NCBI GenBank assembly: GCA_025358055.1 | Contig: JANYKV010000099.1 | Location: forward strand, 1 to 39,132 | Reading direction: 5' to 3' | Length of the DNA stretch: 39,132 nucleotides | Origin: Gemmatimonadota bacterium | GTDB taxonomy: Bacteria > Gemmatimonadota > Gemmatimonadetes > Gemmatimonadales > GWC2-71-9 | In this document: in pieces, positions 26,901-35,396 of the stretch | How positions within the stretch are numbered: the first letter of the stretch is position 1 | How the letters are laid out: every line of letters starts with the position of its first letter | Notes under the pieces: generated by a model | Databases searched by the model: none | Told to the model about the DNA's origin: nothing | The model's input: the letters and a program-made list of their open reading frames with translations, nothing else | Made by a program: the position numbers and the translations under genes

Positions 26901-27052
26901 CGAGCGGTCTTCGCCTCGACCACCGTTCCGGTAACCGTTCCGGCCTGTGCGTGGACCGCCGGCGCGAGCCAGCTCACTATGGCGAGAGCCAACCCCGCGG
27001 AACCCGCCGCATGAACTGCTCGCCGCAAGGTGGACGCCAAACGATGGATCAT
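23969..27052 (-). CDS. SusC/RagA-family TonB-dependent outer-membrane transporter
   Basis: This 1027-residue protein carries a signal peptide (LALAIVSWLAPAVHAQAG) and an N-terminal carboxypeptidase-regulatory domain (about 36-115: GTVTGTVVEAKTARPLVAA). DEIVVTGTVGEAQ opens the plug with LLYVDGVRVYNE and the SusC signature EIESIEVLKGPSAATIYG. A large barrel follows and ends in the terminal Phe of RASLRLTF. It imports a bulky substrate captured by SusD, powered by TonB/ExbBD encoded elsewhere. ATG 27052 (MIHRLASTL) is chosen because the signal peptide begins there; an upstream in-frame start at 27127 would add an unlikely leader. The 165-base gap upstream separates it from the propeller-amidohydrolase genes and shows no clear promoter or terminator. 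Substrate class is unknown. Confidence 0.95.
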   Translation of the reverse strand: MIHRLASTLRRAVHAAGSAGLALAIVSWLAPAVHAQAGTVTGTVVEAKTARPLVAALVRAEGTDIRTTTNARGQFTLAGLTGTTVRVTIGHVGFQPRTQDLTVGGNAIRIELDELAVKLDEIVVTGTVGEAQQRSLGNAIGRVDVSNTVVVAPPAKLQDMLSVNVPGVRVIRASGSIGSGGITRIRGTGSLSLSNEPLLYVDGVRVYNEAAVLTEGFQTFSGESPSRINDLNPEEIESIEVLKGPSAATIYGTEASNGVIQIITKRGKAGRAQVETHMGAGANWLYDPEDRYQTDFYMKRDGSIAEFNVLKFNAAKGFLSPFVTGHPMSAGASLSGGTDKLSYFFGTDFNRDEGMVSYNSQNKYNARANINYRSADDKFKVDLSLGALRSNLHSAQGFQPITTSIVWACNFNACDPNPADSLHTGYNGPGHGYQFYRPEDYSEVAAYDNIDRTTFSIKLTHTPVPWLRHHLTVGPDFADNISSNLVDRHVGDRRPFFSASDGQKTGRETRSSYLTIDYGASADWNPTSNLVSTTSVGAQYYYKQLTSLFGQGLVFAIPGPGDITGAAQRTSIETFLENKTFGVYGQEQLSWKNRRFFTAALRGDGNSAFGKSFKAVYYPKFSVSWVVSEEPFLAGKSWIPQLKFRSAWGRAGQQPDVFSAIRTYSARVGPGGQGTVSPQNFGNSDLKPEVGQEFEIGLDVGLLKQKVGVELTYYDKKINDAILSIPLKPSGGFPGFEFVNIGQTQNKGVEVALDLTPISARNVGLDLRFTLAKNTSKITSMGGLPPAIVSFAQQFNVQGFAPNSWFLKKVLSSTVVHPAHEVPFGTNIMCEGGTDLGSGNGTVMPCANAPRIYAGQPTPSWSGSGSATLTLNKRLRILALVDYLGGNTTDVGDVGFSHIFFLNTKAVLTGNDQILSGYYGLSKQGYGGAGDAAGLFNSGFARLRTVSLSYDLPDRVARWVGASRGSFTVSGENLAFLWRAQKESYGTPWIDPEIHPNFAGDVTGSQGYVQESFPQMMRVRASLRLTF

Positions 27053-27217
27053 AGAAGAGTTCTCCAAACTAGGATGAAACAAGGCTTGTATCGAGGCAAT
27101 TGTGCTGGGAAGAAGGTGCCGCCGCACCCGGATAGAAATTACGACCTCTGTTCCAAAAAGCGCAAGTACCGCAACGGCTTAGGCGACCGGGCCTCCCCCA
27201 CCTTGCCGGCGGCTGGG

Positions 27218-30200
27218 TTAGCGCCGGTCCCACGTATTCACCGGCTTCTCATCGACGCGGTACATTTCCGGCACGTACCAGGCGTTGTCGCCGTATTTTC
27301 TCGCGTTGGGCCAGATTTCATCCAACGAGAGCGCATCGTAGAGCACCCCGCCCTTCATGACGTATTTGATGTCCGCGGTATTGCGGATGTTATCGAGCGG
27401 ATTGCTGTTGAGAACCATGAGATCCCCCAGTTTGCCGGTCGTGATTGAGCCTAGGTCGTCTTCCATCCCGAGGAAGATGGCTCCATGCACGCTGGCAACT
27501 TCGAGTGCCCCCAGGTTGCCGGTGGCCTTGGCGAGCATCCACACGTCCCAGTGACTCCCGATTCCGGGTTGTTGGCCATGAGAGCCCACGGCTGAATAGC
27601 CACCGGCGGCGATCACATCCGCGGCTCCCTGGGCAAGAATATCCTTCGAGTAGTCGGTCACCGGCCGGAAGATGAACCGGCGGGTGTGGGGAATCAGTTG
27701 TCGCCACGGCACCCACTTCTGGAGCTTGGGATCTTGCCAGATGGGGCTCTCCTGCCAAAAGTACTCTTCATTCCATGCCGCAAACCCACTCACGATCGGC
27801 GTGTGGGAATACACCGAGCGGGTCTTGCCCAGGAACGTCGTGAAATCCGAGTAAAGGGGCGCCTGCACCGTCGGATGCTCGAAGCCGGTGTGGCCGTCCA
27901 TCGCCATGCTGATTTTGTGGTTCAAATCCATGCTGCCTTCGGCGGTCACCCTAAGACCCAGTTCCCGTGCTGCGTCCACGGCCCACTGGCGTTGTTGGCG
28001 CGTCGGCTGGAGATACTGCTTCAGGAGCATCGCCCCCCACGACATCCTCCGTTTCACTTCCTTTAGGGCGACATCCCGACTCGTAACATCGTTCGTTCCC
28101 GGTGAATCCCCATCGGTGAGCGCCTCCGCCACGCTGAAGACGCGCGGACCCACTGTTTCCCCCGCCTCGATCAACTCCGCGGTCGGGAACGCCGCGGTCG
28201 AACTCGTGGACGGATCCGAGGTCGTGGTGACCCCGTAGGCCAGGTAAATCGCGCTTTCGAAATCCTGACGCGGCATCATCCCATTGTGCTCCCGATGGTG
28301 ATGCGCGTGCATGTCGATCCAGCCCGGAATGATGGTCTTCCCCGAGGCATTGACGACCCGGTCCACACCGGCCGTACTGCATGCGCCAACGCATGCGATC
28401 CGGCCCCCTTTCACCACCACGGTTCCGCCGTTGATGATCCGCTTGTTGTCGAGCGTAATGATCCGGGCCCCGGTGAGAGCGATCGAACCCGAGGGCAGTG
28501 CCCGCGGGGAAGTCAACTTGACCTTGACGGTATCGGTTTTTCCCGTGAGGGCATCGTAGGCGAAAAACATGTCCGCGCTGGCAACATCCACTATTGTGGC
28601 GTTCCTCCAGCGCGGATAGAGTCCGCCCTCGGTCGTCACGGGCGCCGGATTGAACGCCCCCCCGCTTTTCGCGATGAGCGGCGTCACGTCGCCGGACCCG
28701 CCCACCGGCAGCGGCGTCACATATACGTTATTGCCTTGGTTGAAGGCCACCCAGCGCCCATCGGGAGAGACAACGGCATCATCCGAATTCCGAACGTTGG
28801 CGTGGACCTTCCGATCGGTGCCATCCATTCGGACCGAGACGAGTTCCACGCCAGTGAGCGGGCGGAGCCCGTCGCCCGGTCCAAAGATCTTGGAGACGGC
28901 GTAGTAGAGGCGTCCATTGGTCCCGATGGTCGGCCGGATCTCGCTGCTCGTGGGTCCGAACTGGCCCCCGGCCGTCACGACCGGAACGATCTCGGTTTCG
29001 GCGCCACCGTTGGCCGGAAGGCGAACCACGTCGTAAAAGGGATTCCGGGAGAGGCTCGATCCGCGGGCCGTCGCGCCGGAGCCGCGCGCCACCACGATTT
29101 CGCTCCCATCCGGGGACCACGTCGGATTCAGGTACTCGCCCGGATCGCGCGTCAGCTTGGTTGGAGTCCCGCCAGTTGCACTCACCCGATAGAGGGCACC
29201 ACGGTCTTTGTCGTCCCAAGTCGTGAACCCGATCGACCGACCATCCGGTGACCAGGCCGGCTGGAACTCTAACGGCGCAAAATCGCCGGACGTGAGTCGC
29301 CGAGGAGTACCGCGCGGGAGATCCTTGAGGTAGATCCGGCCCAAAGCTTGAAACACCAGGGTCCGTCCATCCGGCGATGCGGAGGCCCAGCGGATGAAGC
29401 GGACGTCGAAGGGTCCATCGGAAACTTTGTTCTTGACCCAAGCCTGCTCGGACACAATCCGGTGCACTCGAGCCGTAAATGGGATGGTGGTGACCTGTCC
29501 CGACGCCACATCCACTCGGCGAATCTTGCCGCCCTGATGGAGCACGATACTCTTGCCGTCCGCCACCCACCGATACCCGGGATAGGTCCCATTGATTGGA
29601 ATGCTCTCCTCGGAGAGATCCATTTCCACGGGGTCCATGAGGAGCCGCTCCGAGCCGCTCCGGAGGTCTCTGATCCAAAGGGCGGAACGCGGGCCGAACT
29701 TTTGTCCTTTGTAGTTAAGAGTCCCGCCCGGCACCTTCCGCATGTACGCTACATAGCGGCCATCGGGACTCGGCTCAGCACCATATGCGCCGCCACTCGT
29801 CGCGCGGTCTTGCTGCTGAGCTTCGCCCGCGGTGATCGGGCGAACTTCACCAGTCTTGAGGTCATAGCGGTACACCTGGATCGTACCCTTCAGGACATCT
29901 TCCTGGCCCCAGAAACCGGTCGGTTTGCCGGTGTAGAGATCGTAGTAGAGAAATCGGCCGTCGGCCGACGTCGTCGGCCGAGAGGGCATTCGGCCCACTT
30001 CGCCCTTCACGACCTCGACCCCCGCCCCGCCATTCCGATGATACATCACCAGATTGCGCGAGGCGAAGCCGACGGTCTTCAGCACGATGATGTACTGGCT
30101 GTCTCCGGTCCACACCGGGGAACGCATCAGCGACGTCGGCTCGATGGCGACGGCGTGCGGATTCTTCCCGTCCAAATCCATCGTCCAGAGATTGTTCTGG

Positions 30201-30562
30201 CCCTTCCGATCCGAGATAAACGCAATCGTTTTCCCGTCGGGTGAAATCCGGGGGTTGAAATTGAGCGCGATCCCACTGTCCTGCGTGAGGCACTCGGCGT
30301 CCCCGCCGGCCGCCGGCACGCGATAGATCTGGCCCAGAAGATCGAACACGACCCATTGGCCGTCGGGTGAGACGTCGACTTGGGTCCACGTCCCTTCGGT
30401 GACCTTGAAGTCGATATCACGGGTGTGGCCCCGGGGCTTCGTGACGTCCCACAACGTGTCCGAAGCCTGGGCGGAAAGGCGGGAAAGTGGGAAGGCGGAC
30501 AGAACGCCTGCGCCAAGGAGCAGCGTCGTCGACCTCCGCACCATAAGAAAGACTGTCGTCAT
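27218..30562 (-). CDS. Exported TolB/WD40-propeller amidohydrolase (copy 2)
   Basis: This protein has 1114 residues. A signal peptide (LLGAGVLSAFPLSRLSAQA) leads to WDVTKPRGHTRDIDF. TolB/DPP6-like propeller repeats of the form SPDGR-W/Y-V-A/F follow across roughly residues 50-680. The C-terminal amidohydrolase (about 700-1100) shows GWIDMHAHHHREH (HxH), Lys in LLKQYLQPT (candidate carboxylated bridging lysine), EHP in GHTGFEHPT, and GSHGQQPGIGSHWDVW. The fold predicts hydrolysis of an amide or peptide bond, with the propeller gating or binding oligopeptides; no substrate is known. ATG 30562 is used; ATG 30544 is the alternative. The gene follows its tandem paralog by 91 bases, and susC is next downstream. 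Confidence 0.88.
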   Translation of the reverse strand: MTTVFLMVRRSTTLLLGAGVLSAFPLSRLSAQASDTLWDVTKPRGHTRDIDFKVTEGTWTQVDVSPDGQWVVFDLLGQIYRVPAAGGDAECLTQDSGIALNFNPRISPDGKTIAFISDRKGQNNLWTMDLDGKNPHAVAIEPTSLMRSPVWTGDSQYIIVLKTVGFASRNLVMYHRNGGAGVEVVKGEVGRMPSRPTTSADGRFLYYDLYTGKPTGFWGQEDVLKGTIQVYRYDLKTGEVRPITAGEAQQQDRATSGGAYGAEPSPDGRYVAYMRKVPGGTLNYKGQKFGPRSALWIRDLRSGSERLLMDPVEMDLSEESIPINGTYPGYRWVADGKSIVLHQGGKIRRVDVASGQVTTIPFTARVHRIVSEQAWVKNKVSDGPFDVRFIRWASASPDGRTLVFQALGRIYLKDLPRGTPRRLTSGDFAPLEFQPAWSPDGRSIGFTTWDDKDRGALYRVSATGGTPTKLTRDPGEYLNPTWSPDGSEIVVARGSGATARGSSLSRNPFYDVVRLPANGGAETEIVPVVTAGGQFGPTSSEIRPTIGTNGRLYYAVSKIFGPGDGLRPLTGVELVSVRMDGTDRKVHANVRNSDDAVVSPDGRWVAFNQGNNVYVTPLPVGGSGDVTPLIAKSGGAFNPAPVTTEGGLYPRWRNATIVDVASADMFFAYDALTGKTDTVKVKLTSPRALPSGSIALTGARIITLDNKRIINGGTVVVKGGRIACVGACSTAGVDRVVNASGKTIIPGWIDMHAHHHREHNGMMPRQDFESAIYLAYGVTTTSDPSTSSTAAFPTAELIEAGETVGPRVFSVAEALTDGDSPGTNDVTSRDVALKEVKRRMSWGAMLLKQYLQPTRQQRQWAVDAARELGLRVTAEGSMDLNHKISMAMDGHTGFEHPTVQAPLYSDFTTFLGKTRSVYSHTPIVSGFAAWNEEYFWQESPIWQDPKLQKWVPWRQLIPHTRRFIFRPVTDYSKDILAQGAADVIAAGGYSAVGSHGQQPGIGSHWDVWMLAKATGNLGALEVASVHGAIFLGMEDDLGSITTGKLGDLMVLNSNPLDNIRNTADIKYVMKGGVLYDALSLDEIWPNARKYGDNAWYVPEMYRVDEKPVNTWDRR

Positions 30563-30653
30563 GATTGTCGGGCCTCGTTCTTGCGCAATGGCATTGTGAG
30601 TAGGGTCCCACCACCTGCCTGGTTCCTTCGCTTCGTCCCACCGTTCGTGTTCT

Positions 30654-33600
30654 TCACTTCCGGTCCCACACATCGATCGGCTTGTCATCCGCCCGGTAGA
30701 GCTCGGGGACATACCAGTAGTAGTCGCCGAACTTGCGGGCCCGCGGCCAGAGTTCGTCGAGGGAAGTCGCGTCGTACACAATACCCTGCTTCATCACGTA
30801 TTTGAGGTCGACGGTGTTTCGGATATTCTCGAGCGGGTTGCTGTTCAGGACCATCAGGTCCGCTAGCTTCCCGGGCGCGATGGAACCTAAATCTTTCTCC
30901 ATCCCCAGGAATATGGCGCCGTGCATGCTGGCCATTTCCAGCGCTCCCATATTGCCCATCCCCAGCGCCGCGATCCAGACGTCCCAGTGCGACCCTAGGC
31001 CGTGCTCCTGGCCGTGCGAGCCCATTGCGCCGAATCCGCCAGCGGCAATGACGTCCGCGATCACCTGGCTCATCATACCGAGCGGGTAGTCGGTCGCCGG
31101 CCGCATTATGCGACTCCGGCTATGCGGGATGAGCTCCCGCCACGGGATCCACCGTTGCGCCTTGGGGTCCTTCCAGATGTCGCTCTCTTGCCAGAAGTAT
31201 TCCTCGTTCCACGGCCCCGGCCCTGCGACCAATCCGGTGTAGGAATTCACCGTGTGGGCTTTGCCGAGGAAGGTGGTGACGTCGCCGTACATGGGGAGGA
31301 GGGCCGTTGCATGTTCAAACCCGGAGTGGCCGTCCATGGCCATGCTGAGCTTGTGCGGCAGATCAATGCTGCCTTCCGCGGTCACCATCAACCCCAATTG
31401 GCGCCCGGCCTCGGCAACCCATTGGCGTTGATAGCGAGTGGGCTGCAGGTACTGCTTGAGCGACACCGCGCCCCACGCCTTTCGCCGGGCCCCTTCTCTG
31501 AGGGCGGCATCGAGGCTTACGAGGTCGTTGGTCCCGGTACCGTCTCCGCTCGTGATGTTCTCCGCCGTCGCGAACACGCGCGGCCCGATCATGGGGCCCG
31601 CCTCGATCAGCTCAGCGCTCGAGAAAGCTTCCGGAGACCATGCCGCCGGATCGAGCGTCGTCGTCACCCCATACGCGAGGTAGACCGCCGTCTCGAAGTT
31701 GTGCGCCGGCGTGATTCCTTCGTGCTCCCGGTGATGGTGCGCATGCATATCGATCCAGCCGGGGATGATGGTCTTTCCCGAGGCATTGATCACTCGGTCC
31801 ACGCCTGCGATGGAACAGGACCCGACACAGGTGATCCGCCCTGCCTTGACCACCACGGTGCCGTGCTCGATGACCTTCTGGTGGTCCAAGGGAATGATCC
31901 GCGCCCCAGTAAGGGCCACCGAACCGGGTGGAAGCTCCCGCGGCACGGTCAGGTGAGCCACGAGCGTATCTGTCTTGCCCGTGGCAACGAGGTGACTATA
32001 CAAATGGTTGCCGCTCCCAAAGTCGATCGTCGAATTGTTCCGCCACCGCGGGAAGAGTCCACCTTCCTTCGTGAGGCGGGTCACGGTCGTCGCGCCGCCG
32101 TTCTTACTGACCTGCGGAATGCTCCCGCCGTTGCGCCGATAGGCAAACGGGGCCACGAACACATCGCCGGCTTGGGCAAACGCGACCCACTTACCGTCCG
32201 GAGAAGGCGTGATGTCGTCGGCATACTCCGCGCGGAGGTGTACCTGGCGGTCGCTGCCATCCAGCTTTACCGAGCTCAGTTCCCCGACGGTCACGTTCAG
32301 AAACGGGGTGGTCGGGTTGGGGACCGACCTGAGCTCCGTGAAGAAGACCCGCTCTCCCGGGCCAAAGGACGGCCGGGCTACCTGCGCGAAGCCATTGGTC
32401 CGAGCGATTTGGACCAGGAGGTCTCCATCGCCGCCTCCGGCCGCGAGCCGGATCAATTCCCAATACGGGTTCCGGTCGAGCGTGCTGGCCCGGCTGGTTG
32501 CCCCAGGACCCCGTACAACCACCAGCGACTGTCCATCCGGGCTCCAGGCCGGGTTCAAGTATTCCCCCGCGGACCGCGTCAGCTGAACCGGAGCGCCCCC
32601 AGACGAAGCCACTTTATAGACCTGACCTTGATTCGCATCGTCCCAACTCGTGAAGGCGACCCATCGCCCATCCGGCGACCATGCCGGACCAAATTCGAGC
32701 GGCGTAAAGCCGGCCGGCGTAACCCGCCGGGGAGGTCCGTTGGGCAAATCCATGATCCACACGCGACCCACCGCCTGGAAGAGCGCCTGACGGCCGTCGG
32801 GAGACACGGACTGCCATCGAGTGAAGCGAACCTCCACCGGTCCGTCGCTCAGCTTGAAGGAGCCCCAGGCCTGCTCCGAAATGGTCCGATGGACTCGGGC
32901 CGAGAAGGAAATGGTGGACACCTGGCCGCTGGCGACGTCAACCCGTCGGATCTTCCCGCCCTGCGTGATGAGGATGCTTTTGCCGTCACCGACCCAGCGG
33001 TAGCCCGGGTAGTTGCCATCGACCGGGATGCCCTCCTCCGCCATGTCCAGCTCCACCGGATCCATCAGCAACCGCTCGGACCCCGTCTCGAGGTTCCGGA
33101 GCCAGAGCGCGGAACGGGGCCCAAACTTGTGCCCTTTCCACGAGAAGGTGCCATCGGGCACCCGGCGAATGAACGCGAGCCAATGACCATCGGGACTGGG
33201 CTCCGGAGCGTAGGCGCTACCACTGGTCGCTCGGTCCTGCTGTCGCGACACCCCCGCGGTGATGGCGCTCTCGACGCCGGTTTCCAAATCGAAGCGGCGC
33301 AGCTGCTGGGTCCCGCTCAGCAAGTCGTCTTTGCCGTACTCCCCGGTGAACCGGCCCGTGAAGATGTCGTAGTAGACATACCGCCCGTCCGTCGACACCG
33401 CCGCCTTCCCGACCGCTTTACCCGGCTCTGACTTGATCAGTTCCGTCCCCTTGCCGCCGCCGCGATAGAACATCGCGATGGAGCGGGAGATGAGACCCTG
33501 CCGTTTGCCGGCAATGATGTATTGGCCGTCCGCGCTCCACACGGGGTATTCAATCCGGACCGCCGGATCGAGATACACCGGTTTCGGATTCCTTCCGTCC

Positions 33601-33989
33601 GCGTCCATCACCCAGAGGTTGTTCTGACCTTTGCGATCGGAGATGAACGCAATCGACTTGCCATCCGGAGAAAACCTCGGCTCGATGTTGATGGCGATTC
33701 CACTGTCCTGCGTGAGACACTCCGCCTCGCCCCCGGCGGCGGAAACCCGGTAAACCTGGCCCAGAAGATCGAAGACAATCCACTGTCCGCCCGGGGAAAT
33801 GTCGAGCGACATCCACGTACCTTCGCGGGTCGTGAAGTCGATCTCCCGGGTCTTTCCGCGCGGCTTCGTGACATCCCACGTCGTGTCGGGACTCTGGGCG
33901 CGAAGGCGGGACGGCGGAAGGGCGGGAAGTAGCAGGGTGCCCAGAACCAAACTGACTGGCACGTTCGACCACCGAAGAGCAATTTTCAT
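30654..33989 (-). CDS. Exported TolB/WD40-propeller amidohydrolase (copy 1)
   Basis: This 1111-residue tandem paralog of the next gene downstream matches it over its whole length, including WDVTKPRGKTREIDF, the propeller, and the amidohydrolase with GWIDMHAHHHREH, SLKQYLQPT, GHSGFEH and GSHGQEHGLGSHWDVW. All candidate metal ligands are kept in both copies, so both look active. The signal peptide is MKIALRWSNVPVSLVLGTLL, with cleavage near LRAQ. Differences cluster in surface propeller blades and in the segment after HxH, which suggests diverged substrate preference after duplication. ATG 33989 begins the signal peptide directly, with GAGG about 12 bases upstream. The 64-base gap before it, next to the MetE-like gene's stop, has no recognisable signal. 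Confidence 0.88.
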   Translation of the reverse strand: MKIALRWSNVPVSLVLGTLLLPALPPSRLRAQSPDTTWDVTKPRGKTREIDFTTREGTWMSLDISPGGQWIVFDLLGQVYRVSAAGGEAECLTQDSGIAINIEPRFSPDGKSIAFISDRKGQNNLWVMDADGRNPKPVYLDPAVRIEYPVWSADGQYIIAGKRQGLISRSIAMFYRGGGKGTELIKSEPGKAVGKAAVSTDGRYVYYDIFTGRFTGEYGKDDLLSGTQQLRRFDLETGVESAITAGVSRQQDRATSGSAYAPEPSPDGHWLAFIRRVPDGTFSWKGHKFGPRSALWLRNLETGSERLLMDPVELDMAEEGIPVDGNYPGYRWVGDGKSILITQGGKIRRVDVASGQVSTISFSARVHRTISEQAWGSFKLSDGPVEVRFTRWQSVSPDGRQALFQAVGRVWIMDLPNGPPRRVTPAGFTPLEFGPAWSPDGRWVAFTSWDDANQGQVYKVASSGGAPVQLTRSAGEYLNPAWSPDGQSLVVVRGPGATSRASTLDRNPYWELIRLAAGGGDGDLLVQIARTNGFAQVARPSFGPGERVFFTELRSVPNPTTPFLNVTVGELSSVKLDGSDRQVHLRAEYADDITPSPDGKWVAFAQAGDVFVAPFAYRRNGGSIPQVSKNGGATTVTRLTKEGGLFPRWRNNSTIDFGSGNHLYSHLVATGKTDTLVAHLTVPRELPPGSVALTGARIIPLDHQKVIEHGTVVVKAGRITCVGSCSIAGVDRVINASGKTIIPGWIDMHAHHHREHEGITPAHNFETAVYLAYGVTTTLDPAAWSPEAFSSAELIEAGPMIGPRVFATAENITSGDGTGTNDLVSLDAALREGARRKAWGAVSLKQYLQPTRYQRQWVAEAGRQLGLMVTAEGSIDLPHKLSMAMDGHSGFEHATALLPMYGDVTTFLGKAHTVNSYTGLVAGPGPWNEEYFWQESDIWKDPKAQRWIPWRELIPHSRSRIMRPATDYPLGMMSQVIADVIAAGGFGAMGSHGQEHGLGSHWDVWIAALGMGNMGALEMASMHGAIFLGMEKDLGSIAPGKLADLMVLNSNPLENIRNTVDLKYVMKQGIVYDATSLDELWPRARKFGDYYWYVPELYRADDKPIDVWDRK

Positions 33990-34053
33990 AGACCAGTGCC
34001 TCGTTAGAAACGACTTCGTTGATTGACCCCGGGCGTGCGCAGCGAGGGAAGCC

Positions 34054-35145
34054 TTACCCCCACACCTCGCGAGCCACCCGGGCGACGAGTGCGAGCTTCC
34101 GGTCCTGCAATTCGAACGGAATGTTGTTCCCTTTCGCCACCGAGGCGAATCCGCATTGGGTACTCAAGGCCAACCGCTCCAAGGGCACATATCTCGCGGC
34201 TTCACGAATGCGAGCATGGAGCTCCTCGGCGGTCTCCTCGCGCGGGTTCTTCGTCGTCACCAGGCCAAGTACCACGACCTTGTCCTCACCGGTCATCTTG
34301 AGTGGCTCGAAGTCGCCACTCCGCTCGTCGTCGTACTCCAAAAGGAGCACCCGCGCATGGGTGCGCCGAAGAATTTCTTCCGCAATGGATGCGTAGCTGC
34401 CCTTGGCCATGTACCGGTTCGCATCGTTGCCCCTGCATACGTGGAGGCCAAAGGTCATATGCGATTGACCCTTCATGATGGCGTTCATCATATCGATGCC
34501 GTCATGCACCATCCGTTTGGCCTCGAACCCCTTCCGGGCGAACCACTCCTGTTGATGGGGATCCAGGACCATTCCGAACTCGGGGGCGTCAAATTGCACG
34601 TAGGTGCAACCGAGGCGAGAGAGCTCACGCACCTCATCTCGGAGGATGTCCGTCACATCGGCCATGTAGGCGTCGGTCGAGGGGTAGGCCGCGTTGGAGA
34701 TGCCCGGTACCCAGTAGTAGGCGTACATCGTGGGGCTCGGTAACGTCATTTTGATCGGCAGGCTGGTGCGGGCGCGGAGGTAGACGAACTCCTCTGAACC
34801 CAGGTGGCGGCGCCGCTTCATTTTGCTCACGAGCCCGACGGTGACCGGACTCGACTGCTTTTTTCCTTCCATGGTGAACCAATCCACCGTGTTGCCCGAG
34901 ATGGAATCGAATCCTTCGACCGACTGCGCCAGCTGACTCGAGAAGACATTGCGGCGCATCTCGCCGTCGGTCACGACATCGACGCCGGTGCGCTCTTGGA
35001 TCGCAATGCATTCGTCAACCGCTTTGTCTTCGATGCGCCGGAGCTCGGCGTCGCTGACTCGTCCCGCCACATTTCCGTCCCGAGCCAGCAACAGGCTGGA
35101 CGGACGCAACATGCTTCCAATGACTTCCGCGCGATGAATGCCCAT
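34054..35145 (-). CDS. Core MetE-like zinc protein (cobalamin-independent methionine synthase C-terminal family)
   Basis: This 363-residue protein corresponds to the catalytic C-terminal barrel of MetE without the N-terminal domain. The zinc set of the family is complete: His235 and Cys237 (LHVCRGN), Glu270 (LLLEYDD) and Cys331 (STQCGFAS). VVTDGEMRRN near residue 60 and FDAPEFG at about 185 line the substrate site. Stand-alone versions include core-type methionine synthases and related methyltransferases whose methyl donors are often not folates; which applies here is open. ATG 35145 has GGGAGA upstream at good spacing; the extra upstream frame is rejected. It lies between exported hydrolases but has no signal peptide, so it is cytosolic. 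Confidence 0.88.
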   Translation of the reverse strand: MGIHRAEVIGSMLRPSSLLLARDGNVAGRVSDAELRRIEDKAVDECIAIQERTGVDVVTDGEMRRNVFSSQLAQSVEGFDSISGNTVDWFTMEGKKQSSPVTVGLVSKMKRRRHLGSEEFVYLRARTSLPIKMTLPSPTMYAYYWVPGISNAAYPSTDAYMADVTDILRDEVRELSRLGCTYVQFDAPEFGMVLDPHQQEWFARKGFEAKRMVHDGIDMMNAIMKGQSHMTFGLHVCRGNDANRYMAKGSYASIAEEILRRTHARVLLLEYDDERSGDFEPLKMTGEDKVVVLGLVTTKNPREETAEELHARIREAARYVPLERLALSTQCGFASVAKGNNIPFELQDRKLALVARVAREVWG

Positions 35146-35396
35146 AGCAAAGTTCTCCCGTAGTGAATTCCGCTCAAGGAAAGACCGCCGCGAGCGCCAA
35201 GCGGCGGCTAATGGCCCCAGGCAAGGCCAACCGGCGGATCGGGCGCGGCAGTGCGCATCCGGTAGCACCAGTAACCCAGCCGAGTGAGCGGCATACAGCG
35301 CGATTGAACATTCATCGTGGTTGTTAGCGATCCTGGCTTAGGGTTCAAACGCTGACCTCACACCCCGACCCTCTCAGATTTCAACCGCCAGGAGCC
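35146..35396 (-). other. 251-base gap with a GC-rich hairpin upstream of the MetE-like gene
   Basis: This is the largest gene-free stretch. CCGCCGC (35185-35191) pairs with GCGGCGG (35201-35207) around a 9-base loop. On the minus strand the hairpin is followed by TCTTTCC and lies about 40 bases before the MetE-like start codon. It could terminate the amidohydrolase transcript or attenuate the next gene. I looked for SAM-, SAH- and cobalamin-riboswitch boxes by eye and could not find one. Confidence 0.4.

Noticed and set aside
22659..27052. Polysaccharide utilisation locus
   Set aside because: SusC and SusD are present, but no glycoside hydrolase, polysaccharide lyase or sugar regulator occurs in the window.
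31002..33431. 809-residue open frame on the plus strand opposite propeller-amidohydrolase copy 1
   Set aside because: It is a codon-bias shadow of a well-supported gene, with an Arg/Pro/His-rich composition and no motif or signal.
35146..35396. SAM or cobalamin riboswitch upstream of the MetE-like gene
   Set aside because: No conserved riboswitch box could be recognised by eye; only a simple GC-rich hairpin is visible.
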